DNA of 64,000 nt. It comes from Robiginitomaculum sp. Its GTDB lineage: Bacteria > Pseudomonadota > Alphaproteobacteria > Caulobacterales > Maricaulaceae. This document shows positions 41,950 through 51,600 of the stretch, piece after piece. The notes beneath the pieces were generated by a model that saw nothing but the letters and a program-made list of their open reading frames with translations, had not been told where the DNA came from and ran no database searches. The first letter of the stretch is position 1. Each line of letters starts with the position of its first letter. Made by a program: the position numbers and the translations under genes. The stretch is from contig JALSHE010000058.1 in the NCBI GenBank assembly GCA_026982415.1, forward strand, positions 1 through 64,000, in the 5' to 3' direction.

Positions 41950-42570
41950 ATGGCTAGAAAAAAACACCCTACCGGAAAACTTCCTTGCATGATTTTATGC
42001 GCCGGAACCTCCAAACGATTTGGCAGTAATAAAATGCTGGCGCCTCTGGCCGGGAAGCCTTTGCTCGCGCACACGATTGAACGTATGCGGCCACAGGTCT
42101 CTGATTTGGCACTTAATGGTGAAGAAAGGGAATATGGCGAATTCGGACTGCCAATTTTCCCGGATGCAATCGTGGGAAAGCTTGGGCCTTTGGTGGGCAT
42201 TTTGACGGCAATGGAATGGGCGGCGCGGCTTGGCTATGAGCGTGTTCTAACCATATCTGGAGATACGCCATTTGTGCCAGATTGCTTGGCAGAGATGTTA
42301 GCGAACATCCAAGGTAATGGCATAGTTTTGCCGCAGGTGGAAAACAGGCGTCATCAAATATGCGGATTTTGGCCTGTTGGCGAGGCTTCAAATCTCCGTG
42401 CATATTTGCAAGAGGAGAGGGATTACAAAGTAGGCAGTTTTTTGATGTCCTGCGAGACAACAATATGTCTATTTCCCAAGAAAAACGGTGTTGATCCGTT
42501 TTTCAATATTAATACTCAGGAAGACATGCAAAGAGCGGAACAAATATTAGAGCAACGAAACCGAATGTAG
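41950..42570 (+). CDS. mobA: molybdenum cofactor guanylyltransferase MobA
   Basis: 206 aa; MILCAGTSKRFGSNKMLAPLAGKPLLAHTIERM; FNINTQEDMQRAEQIL. Confidence 0.88.
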   Translation: MARKKHPTGKLPCMILCAGTSKRFGSNKMLAPLAGKPLLAHTIERMRPQVSDLALNGEEREYGEFGLPIFPDAIVGKLGPLVGILTAMEWAARLGYERVLTISGDTPFVPDCLAEMLANIQGNGIVLPQVENRRHQICGFWPVGEASNLRAYLQEERDYKVGSFLMSCETTICLFPKKNGVDPFFNINTQEDMQRAEQILEQRNRM

Positions 42571-42850
42571 AATCACTTTGAGCGCTTGATTTTACACCGT
42601 GAACAGGAGCCGTTCTTGCCGTGATGCCATAGCATCACAAGGGGGCGACGACGCATTCACGATGTAAAAGCAAGTGGCCCGGTTAAAAAAAATATATATT
42701 TCAACCCTTTACTAATGGCTTGGGCGATCTTTGTTTTTTGACGTCGTTGCGTTCCTTGACCGATGCTAAAGCATCGCTCTGCGAACCGCGTCTAGGCAAA
42801 AAACAAATCACATCCCATCAAAGTGGTTCTATATTCGGTTTCGTTGCTCT
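42549..42850. repeat. nested inverted-repeat element between convergent mobA and moaA
   Basis: 33-bp arms at 42549-42581 and 42818-42850 (2 mismatches) enclosing two further imperfect hairpins. Confidence 0.85.
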
Positions 42851-43847
42851 AGCCACCCGTAGCTGACATGTGACGAGTAGTTCCAGATTTATTGCCCGAT
42901 TTTTTAATCTCAAAGTCGTGCTTTTCTGGCTTGTTTATCATGGCTTGGTCTAAGGATTGATTGAGTGCTTCTCTGCCACCAACGCGTAATGCTTCGCGCA
43001 AATTGACATGGGCGCCGTGACCCAGGCACATATATAGTTTCCCAGTGCAGGTGACACGCACCCTATTACAGCCTGCGCAGAAGTTTTTGCTCAAAGGGCT
43101 GATGAAACCTAGGCGTCCGCCAGTTTCGGCAATGTTCACATAACGCGCAGGGCCGCCTGTGGTCTCTGCTGTATCGTGTAGCGCCCATTTTTTCTCTAAA
43201 TTATTACGGATTTCCGAAACAGGGATGAACTGGTCAAAGCGGTCTTCGCCCGTATCGCCCATAGGCATAACTTCGATGAGCGTCATGTCCATGCCGCGCT
43301 CATGCGCCCATGTTACCATGTTGGGGATGTCGTCAGCATTGTCGTTTTTCAAGACAACCGTATTGATTTTTAATTTCAGTCCAGCACTTAGCCCGGCGTC
43401 TATGCCTTCTAAAACCCGTGTCAGGTTTCCGCCGCGTGTGATGCGATTGAAAGCGAGCGGGTCTAAACTATCAAGAGAGACATTGATTCGTTCCACACCT
43501 AAACTTTTGAGCCGTCCAGCGAATTTGTGTAATTGGGTGGCATTGGTCGTCAGTGTAATCTCGTCGAGGCGTCCCGCATTGAGGTGCCGTGATAAATGCT
43601 CCGCCAAAGTCAGAAAACCTTTGCGCACCAATGGTTCGCCGCCCGTTAGGCGTATTTTACGCACCCCGCGCGCGATAAATGCATCTGCGACATGGCCCAA
43701 TTCTTCAAGGCTAAGTAGGTCTTTTTTAGGTAAGAAAACCATTTGTTCAGCCATGCAATAGAAACAACGCAGATCGCACCGATCCGTGAGGGACAAGCGC
43801 AAATAAGTGACATTGCGGCCAAAACTGTCTGTCAAAATTTTACTCAT
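42849..43847 (-). CDS. moaA: GTP 3',8-cyclase MoaA
   Basis: 332 aa radical SAM; LSLTDRCDLRCFYCM; FCAGCNRVRVTCTGKLYMCLG. Confidence 0.96.
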   Translation of the reverse strand: MSKILTDSFGRNVTYLRLSLTDRCDLRCFYCMAEQMVFLPKKDLLSLEELGHVADAFIARGVRKIRLTGGEPLVRKGFLTLAEHLSRHLNAGRLDEITLTTNATQLHKFAGRLKSLGVERINVSLDSLDPLAFNRITRGGNLTRVLEGIDAGLSAGLKLKINTVVLKNDNADDIPNMVTWAHERGMDMTLIEVMPMGDTGEDRFDQFIPVSEIRNNLEKKWALHDTAETTGGPARYVNIAETGGRLGFISPLSKNFCAGCNRVRVTCTGKLYMCLGHGAHVNLREALRVGGREALNQSLDQAMINKPEKHDFEIKKSGNKSGTTRHMSATGG

Positions 43848-43865
43848 ATATGCTTCCTAGCGCAA

Positions 43866-43890
43866 TTTAGGTCATATTAACTGACCTAAA
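43866..43890. promoter_or_regulatory. palindromic operator candidate upstream of moaA
   Basis: TTTAGGTCA-N7-TGACCTAAA perfect 9-bp inverted repeat, 18 bp upstream of the moaA start codon. Confidence 0.6.
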
Positions 43891-44222
43891 TCAAGTCATG
43901 TAAAGAAAAGTATATATTAGCAAGCCATAATGTTACCAGTGCAAGTCATGCCGATTTTTAGCAAGCCTCCTTCGGGTGTAGCGGCTCTATCTGTGACAGG
44001 CCTCCAATTTGGTCGACTTATTGAGTTTACTTTGTCCAAGTCGAAAAAAACGGACAAATTTCACGGATTAAGCGACAAGGTTAGCCTTGAATTGAAAGCC
44101 GCCGCCCTTGCGCCGATTTTTATGCAGACAAATGTCAGTTGGAGCCTTTATTTTCCACCTTGCTAGTGTATTACAGGTTTGTAATTCGTGGGGCGTATTA
44201 AACAATAAGTGAAGAGTTCAAT

Positions 44223-45236
44223 ATGTCTGGGGAAACCATATCTGCTGAAAAAACAGTGAATAAAAAAGTCTGTATATTGGCATATGACGGGTTATGTACG
44301 TTTGAATATTCTTTGGCTATCGAGATATTTGCTTTGGCGCGACCCGAATTTTCTACCTGGTATGATTGTCAAATCGTAGCCGTAGACAAACAACCAATTC
44401 GCGGGCTTGGAAATATCGTCATACAGGCGGATAAAGATTTAACGAAATTGGCTACCGCCGACCTGATAATCATTCCAGGCTGGCGCGGTGTGGACAGGAT
44501 GGTGCCGCCGGATTTGAAGCAAGCTTTGATAGACGCTAACCAAAAAGGCATTCGCATTGCGTCCATTTGTTCTGGCGTATTTGTATTGGCGGCGTGTGGC
44601 TTGCTAGATAAACACAAGGTTACAACCCACTGGAAATATGTTGATATTCTGAGCGAGCGTTACCCTGATATTTCCATTAATCCGGATGTTTTGTATATTG
44701 ATAGCGGTGATATTCTGACATCTGCGGGATCTGCAGCTGGCATTGACTTATGTTTGCATATTATCCGAACTGATTTTGGTGTTGAATATGCCAATGAAGT
44801 AGCGCGGCAGCTTGTAGTGCCTGCACATAGGGATGGTGGGCAAGCACAGTTTATACTGCGCCCGGTAGCCCATGAATATAGAGGTAATGTGGCTAAATTA
44901 TTGGACACTATCCGCGAGGAACTAGGCCAAGATTGGAAAATTGGCCGCATGGCGGAAATTTGCAATACATCACCGCGCACTTTACAGCGCCGTTTTCGGG
45001 TGGCAACTGGCCTCAGCCCTCATTCATGGATAACACGGGAACGGGTGGAGCTTGCCAAGGATTTGTTGGAAACTACGGATCTAAATATAGAGAAGATTGC
45101 CGAAATTACAGGCCTAAAAACCCCTGAAACCTTGCGGCATCATTTTAAGAAAATAACAGGTGCAAGCCCCACAAAGTTTAGGTCAAAATTCAATCCAGAC
45201 GGACGTGCTTGGATAACAAGACGGCACTCGTCCTGA
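44223..45236 (+). CDS. GlxA-family transcriptional regulator (DJ-1/PfpI-like domain plus AraC HTH)
   Basis: 337 aa; IASICSGVFVLAACGLLDKHKVTTHWKY and C-terminal AraC HTH (RRFRVATGLSPHSWITRERVELAKDLLE). Confidence 0.92.
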   Translation: MSGETISAEKTVNKKVCILAYDGLCTFEYSLAIEIFALARPEFSTWYDCQIVAVDKQPIRGLGNIVIQADKDLTKLATADLIIIPGWRGVDRMVPPDLKQALIDANQKGIRIASICSGVFVLAACGLLDKHKVTTHWKYVDILSERYPDISINPDVLYIDSGDILTSAGSAAGIDLCLHIIRTDFGVEYANEVARQLVVPAHRDGGQAQFILRPVAHEYRGNVAKLLDTIREELGQDWKIGRMAEICNTSPRTLQRRFRVATGLSPHSWITRERVELAKDLLETTDLNIEKIAEITGLKTPETLRHHFKKITGASPTKFRSKFNPDGRAWITRRHSS

Positions 45237-45249
45237 TTTAGGAGGTTTT

Positions 45250-45696
45250 TTAGCCAGTCGCAATATAATCACGCAATACGGCGGCTTCATTTTCCGCATC
45301 AGAAATTTTGCGTTTCACAACGTCGCCAATGGATACAAGTCCCATGATTTTGTCGCCGTCAAGCACGGGTACATGCCTTATTCGCGAATTGGTCATTATC
45401 TCCATAACGGCGTCGATGCTGGCGTCCTCATCAACGCTAAAAACCTTGCTAGTCATGGTTTTAGTGACAAGCTCGTCGCGAAACCCAGCTTCTTGCGTCC
45501 CGGTTTCGCGGGTTAAGGCTTTGCGGATAATATCCCGTTCGGACAAGATACCTTTCATATGGCCATTTTTATCTGTGACCAGAACCACACCAATGTTTTT
45601 AGCATTAAGCAAGGTTATAGCTTCACGTAAAGTGGCAGTTTCACGTACCGCATATACGGCGTTGCCCTTGTTTTTTAGTAGTTCACTTACACTCAT
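45250..45696 (-). CDS. CBS-domain protein
   Basis: 148 aa with two CBS repeats (IGVVLVTDKNGHMKGILSERDIIRK; RHVPVLDGDKIMGLVSIGDVVK). Confidence 0.92.
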   Translation of the reverse strand: MSVSELLKNKGNAVYAVRETATLREAITLLNAKNIGVVLVTDKNGHMKGILSERDIIRKALTRETGTQEAGFRDELVTKTMTSKVFSVDEDASIDAVMEIMTNSRIRHVPVLDGDKIMGLVSIGDVVKRKISDAENEAAVLRDYIATG

Positions 45697-45861
45697 AATT
45701 ATCTCCTGTAGTCTGTGTATAGCATAAAATCCTGTATTTGTCCAATTTCCAGTTGAAACATCCTGCGCATAACAGCAAAATTACTGTTTTCTTAAGGCTC
45801 TCACTTTAGTTTTTGACTATGAAGCTTGGCTTATGGGGAGTCGGCTTAGGGATTTGAGGCG

Positions 45862-46518
45862 TTGACTTTGCAAAGAACAGTTAGATATTTTTGGGTCATA
45901 GGGTGTGTTTTTATAGTTTTGAGCGCTCATAGTGCTGTGGCGCAGTCAAAAAAAGATACAGCCGAAACACCTTTTACTTTGTTATTGGGAAGTGGGCAAA
46001 ATCCTGAAAAACTTTCAAGTCTTGCTAATCTACCACAGAGGAAATCTCTGAGAACTGTGTCCGGGCGGCGTTTGATGGCGGGTGTACGGGCATCGGAATA
46101 TTTGGATGACCGTGGTGGGCGCATCACCCTATCTGGTTTGAGCAATGAAAGCGACACGAATGCCGACCAAATTATCTACCAAATTCCTGCCCGCTCCGAA
46201 CGTGCGAAAAACTTGGTTGCGACAATGAAATCTCGCTATGGTCAACCGGACGAAATCATAGACGGCGACCAAATTTGGCATATTCGCAATCCGGATATGC
46301 GCCGGGGGCAAGCTAAAATCATCAATATGCGCATACGCCAAACCGCTGGAACGTTGACAATCATAGCTGATCGCACCCCCATCACAAGGCGGGGTGAATT
46401 ACTGGTTAAGCCGCCTCGAAAGTTGTCAGTCCGTAGCCAGACATCTACAAGAAATACACAGAAAGCTACTGCACAGTCAGCGCAAAAACAGATCCAAGAA
46501 CAATATAGTATAGATTAG
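45862..46518 (+). CDS. hypothetical secreted protein
   Basis: 218 aa; hydrophobic N-terminus ending AHSAVAQ; TTG start, so start uncertain. Confidence 0.55.
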   Translation: MTLQRTVRYFWVIGCVFIVLSAHSAVAQSKKDTAETPFTLLLGSGQNPEKLSSLANLPQRKSLRTVSGRRLMAGVRASEYLDDRGGRITLSGLSNESDTNADQIIYQIPARSERAKNLVATMKSRYGQPDEIIDGDQIWHIRNPDMRRGQAKIINMRIRQTAGTLTIIADRTPITRRGELLVKPPRKLSVRSQTSTRNTQKATAQSAQKQIQEQYSID

Positions 46519-46522
46519 AGCA

Positions 46523-48532
46523 GTGATTAGGTTTCCAAAAATAAAAATGATTGAGAGCGTGGCGGTGTTACTTTGGGCGCTGATAGGTTCCGCCATAACT
46601 GCGTGGGCGCAGACGGGGCCTTTCGAAAATACATCTTCCGCGCCGCTAAACGAAACTGTTGCTCCTTGTGGTTCCACACATTTAATACGCAATATTGTTG
46701 TTGGTGATAGTTTCATTATTGGCGACGTTGACTTGGGTATGTTGGTCACCCACACTTACCGAGGTGACATCCAAGCAACGCTAACATCACCTTCTGCCAC
46801 AACAGTATCCTTGGTCACGAATGATGGCGGCAATGGTCTGAATAACTATAATGTGCGCTTTGACGATGATGCGGGTAATGACGTGAATACAGCACCCCAT
46901 AATACGGCGGACGGAACATCGGCACCCCCCTATGAGAATTCTGTGCGGCCGCTTGGGAATATGTCTGACTTTAACGGCGAAAATGCGCTGGGGACATGGG
47001 TTCTTGATTTATGCGATTTTTATAATGCGGATTCCGGGGACTTTCAGCGCGCAAATCTATATTTTGCTGCGATAACAGATGCGGATTTGTCGCTAACGCT
47101 GAGCGCTAGCGACACCACACCCAATGTCGGTGCCAATGTGATCCTCACCTATACAGTCATAAATTCGGGGCCGATTGCGGCTGATGGTGTGACAGCCACC
47201 TTGCCGCTTCCGTCAGGACTGAGCTATGTTTCGGACAATGGCGGTGGTGATTATAATTCCGGCACTAATGTCTGGACAATTCCGGGGACGATTGCCGACG
47301 GGGGAACTGCGAGTGTGCAAATCACGGCATTTGTGAATACTTCGGGATCCTTTGCCATCATCAGTGAAATTTCTACGTCCAGTCAAACCGATTCGGACTC
47401 TACACCTGGCAATGGTGATACCGGGGAGGACGATTATGCGGCCCTTACCTTAAACCCGGTCACGCCGGCTGTGCCGACATTGTCCTGCCCGGGAGCGCCC
47501 TCAATTCTTGACTGGGACATCCAAGACTGGCCGACGGCATCGATGAGTAATTCATACACTGTGGCGGGTGAAAACATAACTATCACCGTGGATGATCCGG
47601 ACGGGACGTTGTTAAGTAGTCCGGATTTTGGCGGGCAGACACCTGCAGAAAGTATATATGATACGGGGGGGATAGTACCAGGCGAATCAGATTTGCATTT
47701 TCTGAGAAACCCCCCAAACCGCGCCAGTACTACGGATGTTACTATTGCATTAGGGACAGCAGGTACGGGCGTCGCACAATTTCAATTGAGTATTTTTGAT
47801 GTAGATTTCGGGACATCACAATTTGAAGACCAAATCACGGTTGTCGGGACGCTCAGTGGTTCACCTGTACCTGTGACGCTCTTTACAAGTACTGCCAACA
47901 GTGCATCGGGGAGTGTTGTAACCGGCAATGCCAGTTCAACACCAACGCAAAGCAATGGTAATATGACACTGGAATTTAGCTCGGCGGTGGACACAGTCGT
48001 GATAAATTACGGGAACGGCAGTGGTGCGCCTGCAAATCCTGGCAATCAGGGCATATCCATTCACGATCTCAATTTTTGCCCGGTATTAACAGCGGTACTC
48101 GGTGCGCAAAAAACCGCAGCTATATACGATCCATTGTCTGAAGGTTTGTATATGATACCGGGCAATGATGTGATTTATACCATCAGATTTACCAATACCG
48201 GAGATGGGGCCGCTGACGCCGATAGTGTGGTTATTATTGATGCAATACCGCCAGAAATCGAATTTTATAATGGTGATATAGACGACGGAGGGCCGGAAAC
48301 AACGGCGGTTACGGGGACTGATAATGGCAGTGGGTTGACATTTAACTATGCTAGCGATGTCGCGTATTCGAATGCCGGCTCGCCGCCAGCAAATTTTGCT
48401 GCTTGTGGGTATACACCAAGCGCTGGTTACGACCCAGCTATTACTTATTTATGTGTCAACCCTTCCGGTGTTATGGTTGCGGGTGACCCTGACCCTAGCT
48501 TTGATGTCAAGTTCCGGGCGCGTATCAAGTAA
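46523..48532 (+). CDS. secreted proprotein-convertase P-domain / DUF11-repeat protein, no protease domain seen
   Basis: 669 aa; P-domain-like IIGDVDLGMLVTHTYRGDIQATLTSPS...GTWVLDLCDFYNADSG; DUF11-like VILTYTVINSGPIAADGVTATLPLPSGLSYVS and VIYTIRFTNTGDGAADADSVVIIDAIPPEIEF. Confidence 0.8.
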   Translation: MIRFPKIKMIESVAVLLWALIGSAITAWAQTGPFENTSSAPLNETVAPCGSTHLIRNIVVGDSFIIGDVDLGMLVTHTYRGDIQATLTSPSATTVSLVTNDGGNGLNNYNVRFDDDAGNDVNTAPHNTADGTSAPPYENSVRPLGNMSDFNGENALGTWVLDLCDFYNADSGDFQRANLYFAAITDADLSLTLSASDTTPNVGANVILTYTVINSGPIAADGVTATLPLPSGLSYVSDNGGGDYNSGTNVWTIPGTIADGGTASVQITAFVNTSGSFAIISEISTSSQTDSDSTPGNGDTGEDDYAALTLNPVTPAVPTLSCPGAPSILDWDIQDWPTASMSNSYTVAGENITITVDDPDGTLLSSPDFGGQTPAESIYDTGGIVPGESDLHFLRNPPNRASTTDVTIALGTAGTGVAQFQLSIFDVDFGTSQFEDQITVVGTLSGSPVPVTLFTSTANSASGSVVTGNASSTPTQSNGNMTLEFSSAVDTVVINYGNGSGAPANPGNQGISIHDLNFCPVLTAVLGAQKTAAIYDPLSEGLYMIPGNDVIYTIRFTNTGDGAADADSVVIIDAIPPEIEFYNGDIDDGGPETTAVTGTDNGSGLTFNYASDVAYSNAGSPPANFAACGYTPSAGYDPAITYLCVNPSGVMVAGDPDPSFDVKFRARIK

Positions 48533-48621
48533 AGCAATCTTGGTGCAAAATAGCTATTTACTGTTCAGCTGGCCCTGTTTATCGTGCAAATTGTATAATA
48601 TAGACAATTAGGGACACCCTT

Positions 48622-51600
48622 ATGGCTGGACTAAAATTCACAAAAACCGCATTTGTAAAAGCAGCTATGGGCGACGATTCCTGGTATCACAATGACGGTT
48701 TTGAACTGGGCGCAGAGCAGTTTCTCAGATCATATTATGACGATACATCTCGAAACGACGCGCTCATATTGCCGTTAGAGGATATATTAGCCCTCGCACG
48801 CGGGTTCTGGATGTTCGGAGACCGCCGTAAAGTTGGCACATCTTCCGTGCGCGTAGAGCCAATAACTCAGGTCAGCGCTCTTGCAGACAGATATGATGTT
48901 GTTGAAATAATCACGGATGACCGGACGTTTTTAGTTGATTCTATCGTCAGTGAAATATCCAGCCACGGCATTGATATTTTGGCGCTTTATCACCCGATTA
49001 TTGATGGCTACCGTAATGAAGATGGTCTGTGGCGCAATCGTGGTCAAAAAGTCAGCGAATCGTTGATACAAATACTAATACCGCGCCAAAGTATCCAAGG
49101 TCGCAAAACTATCAAAGCAGGCATAGTCAAAACCCTGAATGATTTAGACGCGGTAATTAGTGATTTTCAGCCAATGTTAGCTTTACTTGAAGATAATATT
49201 ACTCAGTTATCTGAACGCCACGGCGATGTTCCGCCCGATGTTCTGGACGAAGCGATAGAGTTTCTCGATTGGATACGTGATGGTAATTTTGTTCTCTTGG
49301 GAACACGAACATTTGTCTATATCAGCGGCAACGCAAAAAAAGCAGGCGGTAAAGGGGAGACATATGATTACGGCTACCCAGAAGTCATAGAGGAATCATG
49401 TCTAGGCGTGTTGCGTGACCGCTCAAATATGATTTTGCGCCAATCTAGTGAGCCAGCACGGATTTCGTCAAATCTTGAAGCATATTTACTCGAAAAAGAC
49501 CCGGTTACGGTGGCAAAATCCAATCTGTTCTCGCGGGTACATCGACGGGTGCGTATGGATTATATTTCCATAAAAAAATATAATCAGCAAGGCAAAGTGA
49601 TTGGCGAGACGCGCATTGTTGGTCTGTTTACAGTCGATGCCTATGCTCGTTCGCCTAAATTTGTTCCGCTCATCAGACGCAAAGTCCAACAAGTACTTCA
49701 CCGTTACGGTGCAGCGCCCGATTCCCATAATGCCAAGCGCCTGGAATTTGTCTTGGCATCCTATCCGCGCGATGAATTGTTCCAAAGCTCTGAGGACGAT
49801 TTATACCGGATTGCGACCGGGGTAGCACAAGCTTTTGACAGGCCGCGTACCCGCATGTTTGTGCGCAAAGATCCGTTTAACCGCTTTGTCTCGGTATTGG
49901 TTTATGTACCGCGCGAAAATTATAACACCTCAGTGCGCCAAAAAGTAGGCGCAAGTTTAAGTGCGGCCTGGAAAGGCCGGGTCTCGGCTTTCTATCCCCA
50001 ATACAGCGATTCTCCTATGGCGCGGGTGCACTTTATTATCGGGATGGATCCGGATAATGATGAAAATCCTGACTTAGCCGCACTCGAAAAGGAAGTCGCC
50101 AGCTTAAGCCAGCCCTGGAGTGCAGGCCTGCAAGCCCAAGCGGAAGCACACGAAAACCGGGATATTAGCGCTAGGTTAAGTGCATACAAGTACGCGTTTT
50201 CTGCCGCCTATCAAGCCAGTTTTGACGCTCAGGAAGCCATTGAAGATATTGTTGCTATTGAAGCGATGAACGGCATAAAACCGACATCTGTTCGCGTTTA
50301 TACGCGTAGTGATGATGGGGAAAAAGTACTTCGGGCTAAGTTTTATAGCCAAAACCAGCAGCTTGAGCTGTCAGATGTTATGCCGATTTTTAACAATATG
50401 GGTCTGCATGTGGTGCGGGAAACAGGTTACAATATTTCCCCTAAGGATACGGAAAACACCTGGGTACATGATTATGAAATGCGTTTGGATTATACGCCGG
50501 AAGATCGCTTGGGTCTCGAAGAAGCTTTTTGTGGGGCTTTCTTGTCGATTTGGCATGGTCAAAATGAGGACGACGGCTTTAATGCGCTGGTACTTCCCCA
50601 AGCCGTACATTGGCGGCAGGTGGCGGTATTGCGGCTTTTGGCGCGTTACCGCAAGCAGTCTGGGCTGGATCCGTCTGAGCATGTCCAAATCGAAGCACTA
50701 GCCAGCTATCCGAAAATCACAGGGCTTATGCTTGAGTTGTTTCGCACGAAATTTGATCCGTCCGCTCATACGTCTATGGATTCCCGTAGCGAAAAAGCAA
50801 TGGGTATTGAGAAAAAAATGTTTGCGCAGATGGATAAGGTGGCATCCCTAGACCATGACCGGGCTTTGCGCCGTATGGCTTTGGTATTGCAAGCGGCTTT
50901 GCGGACAAATTTTTATATTACAGACAAAGACGGCAAGCCGCATCCATTTATTTCTCTGAAAATCAACAGCCAGGCCGTGGAAGCCCTACCCGCACCGAAA
51001 CCCTACCGCGAGATATTTGTCTGGTCCCCAAGGGTGGAGGGCGTACATATCCGCTTTGGCCCCGTAGCGCGCGGCGGGTTGCGTTGGTCGGACAGGCGTG
51101 ATGATTTTCGTACCGAAGTACTTGGTCTGGTGAAAGCGCAACAGGTGAAGAATGCAGTGATTGTGCCTGTGGGTTCCAAGGGTGGCTTTTTCCCGAAAAA
51201 ACTGCCTGTTGGTGGTAGTCGCGACGACGTTTTCGCCGAGGGTATTGCCGCCTATACGCAATTTATTAGCGGGCTTTTAGACATAACCGACACCTATAAA
51301 GGTCAAGATACTGTCGCGCCGGCGGACGTGGTCTGCTGGGATGACCCTGATCCGTATCTGGTTGTCGCAGCTGATAAAGGTACGGCAACATTCTCGGATA
51401 TTGCCAACGGCATTGCAGCTGATTACGGTTTCTGGCTCGACGATGCATTTGCCTCCGGTGGCTCGGTTGGTTATGACCATAAGGCTATGGGCATCACGGC
51501 CAAAGGTGGTTGGGAAGCGGTCAAACGGCATTTCCGCGAGATGGGCAAGGACATCCAAACGCAAGAATTTGATGTTATCGGAATTGGTGATATGTCGGGT

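Noticed and set aside
41922-42200. N-terminal extension of the TauE/SafE ORF
   Set aside because: Overlaps divergent mobA; the ATG at 41921 begins directly at the first TM segment.
43930-44166. 78-aa plus-strand ORF between moaA and the GlxA-type regulator
   Set aside because: No recognisable family, low-information translation in an intergenic regulatory region; insufficient support.
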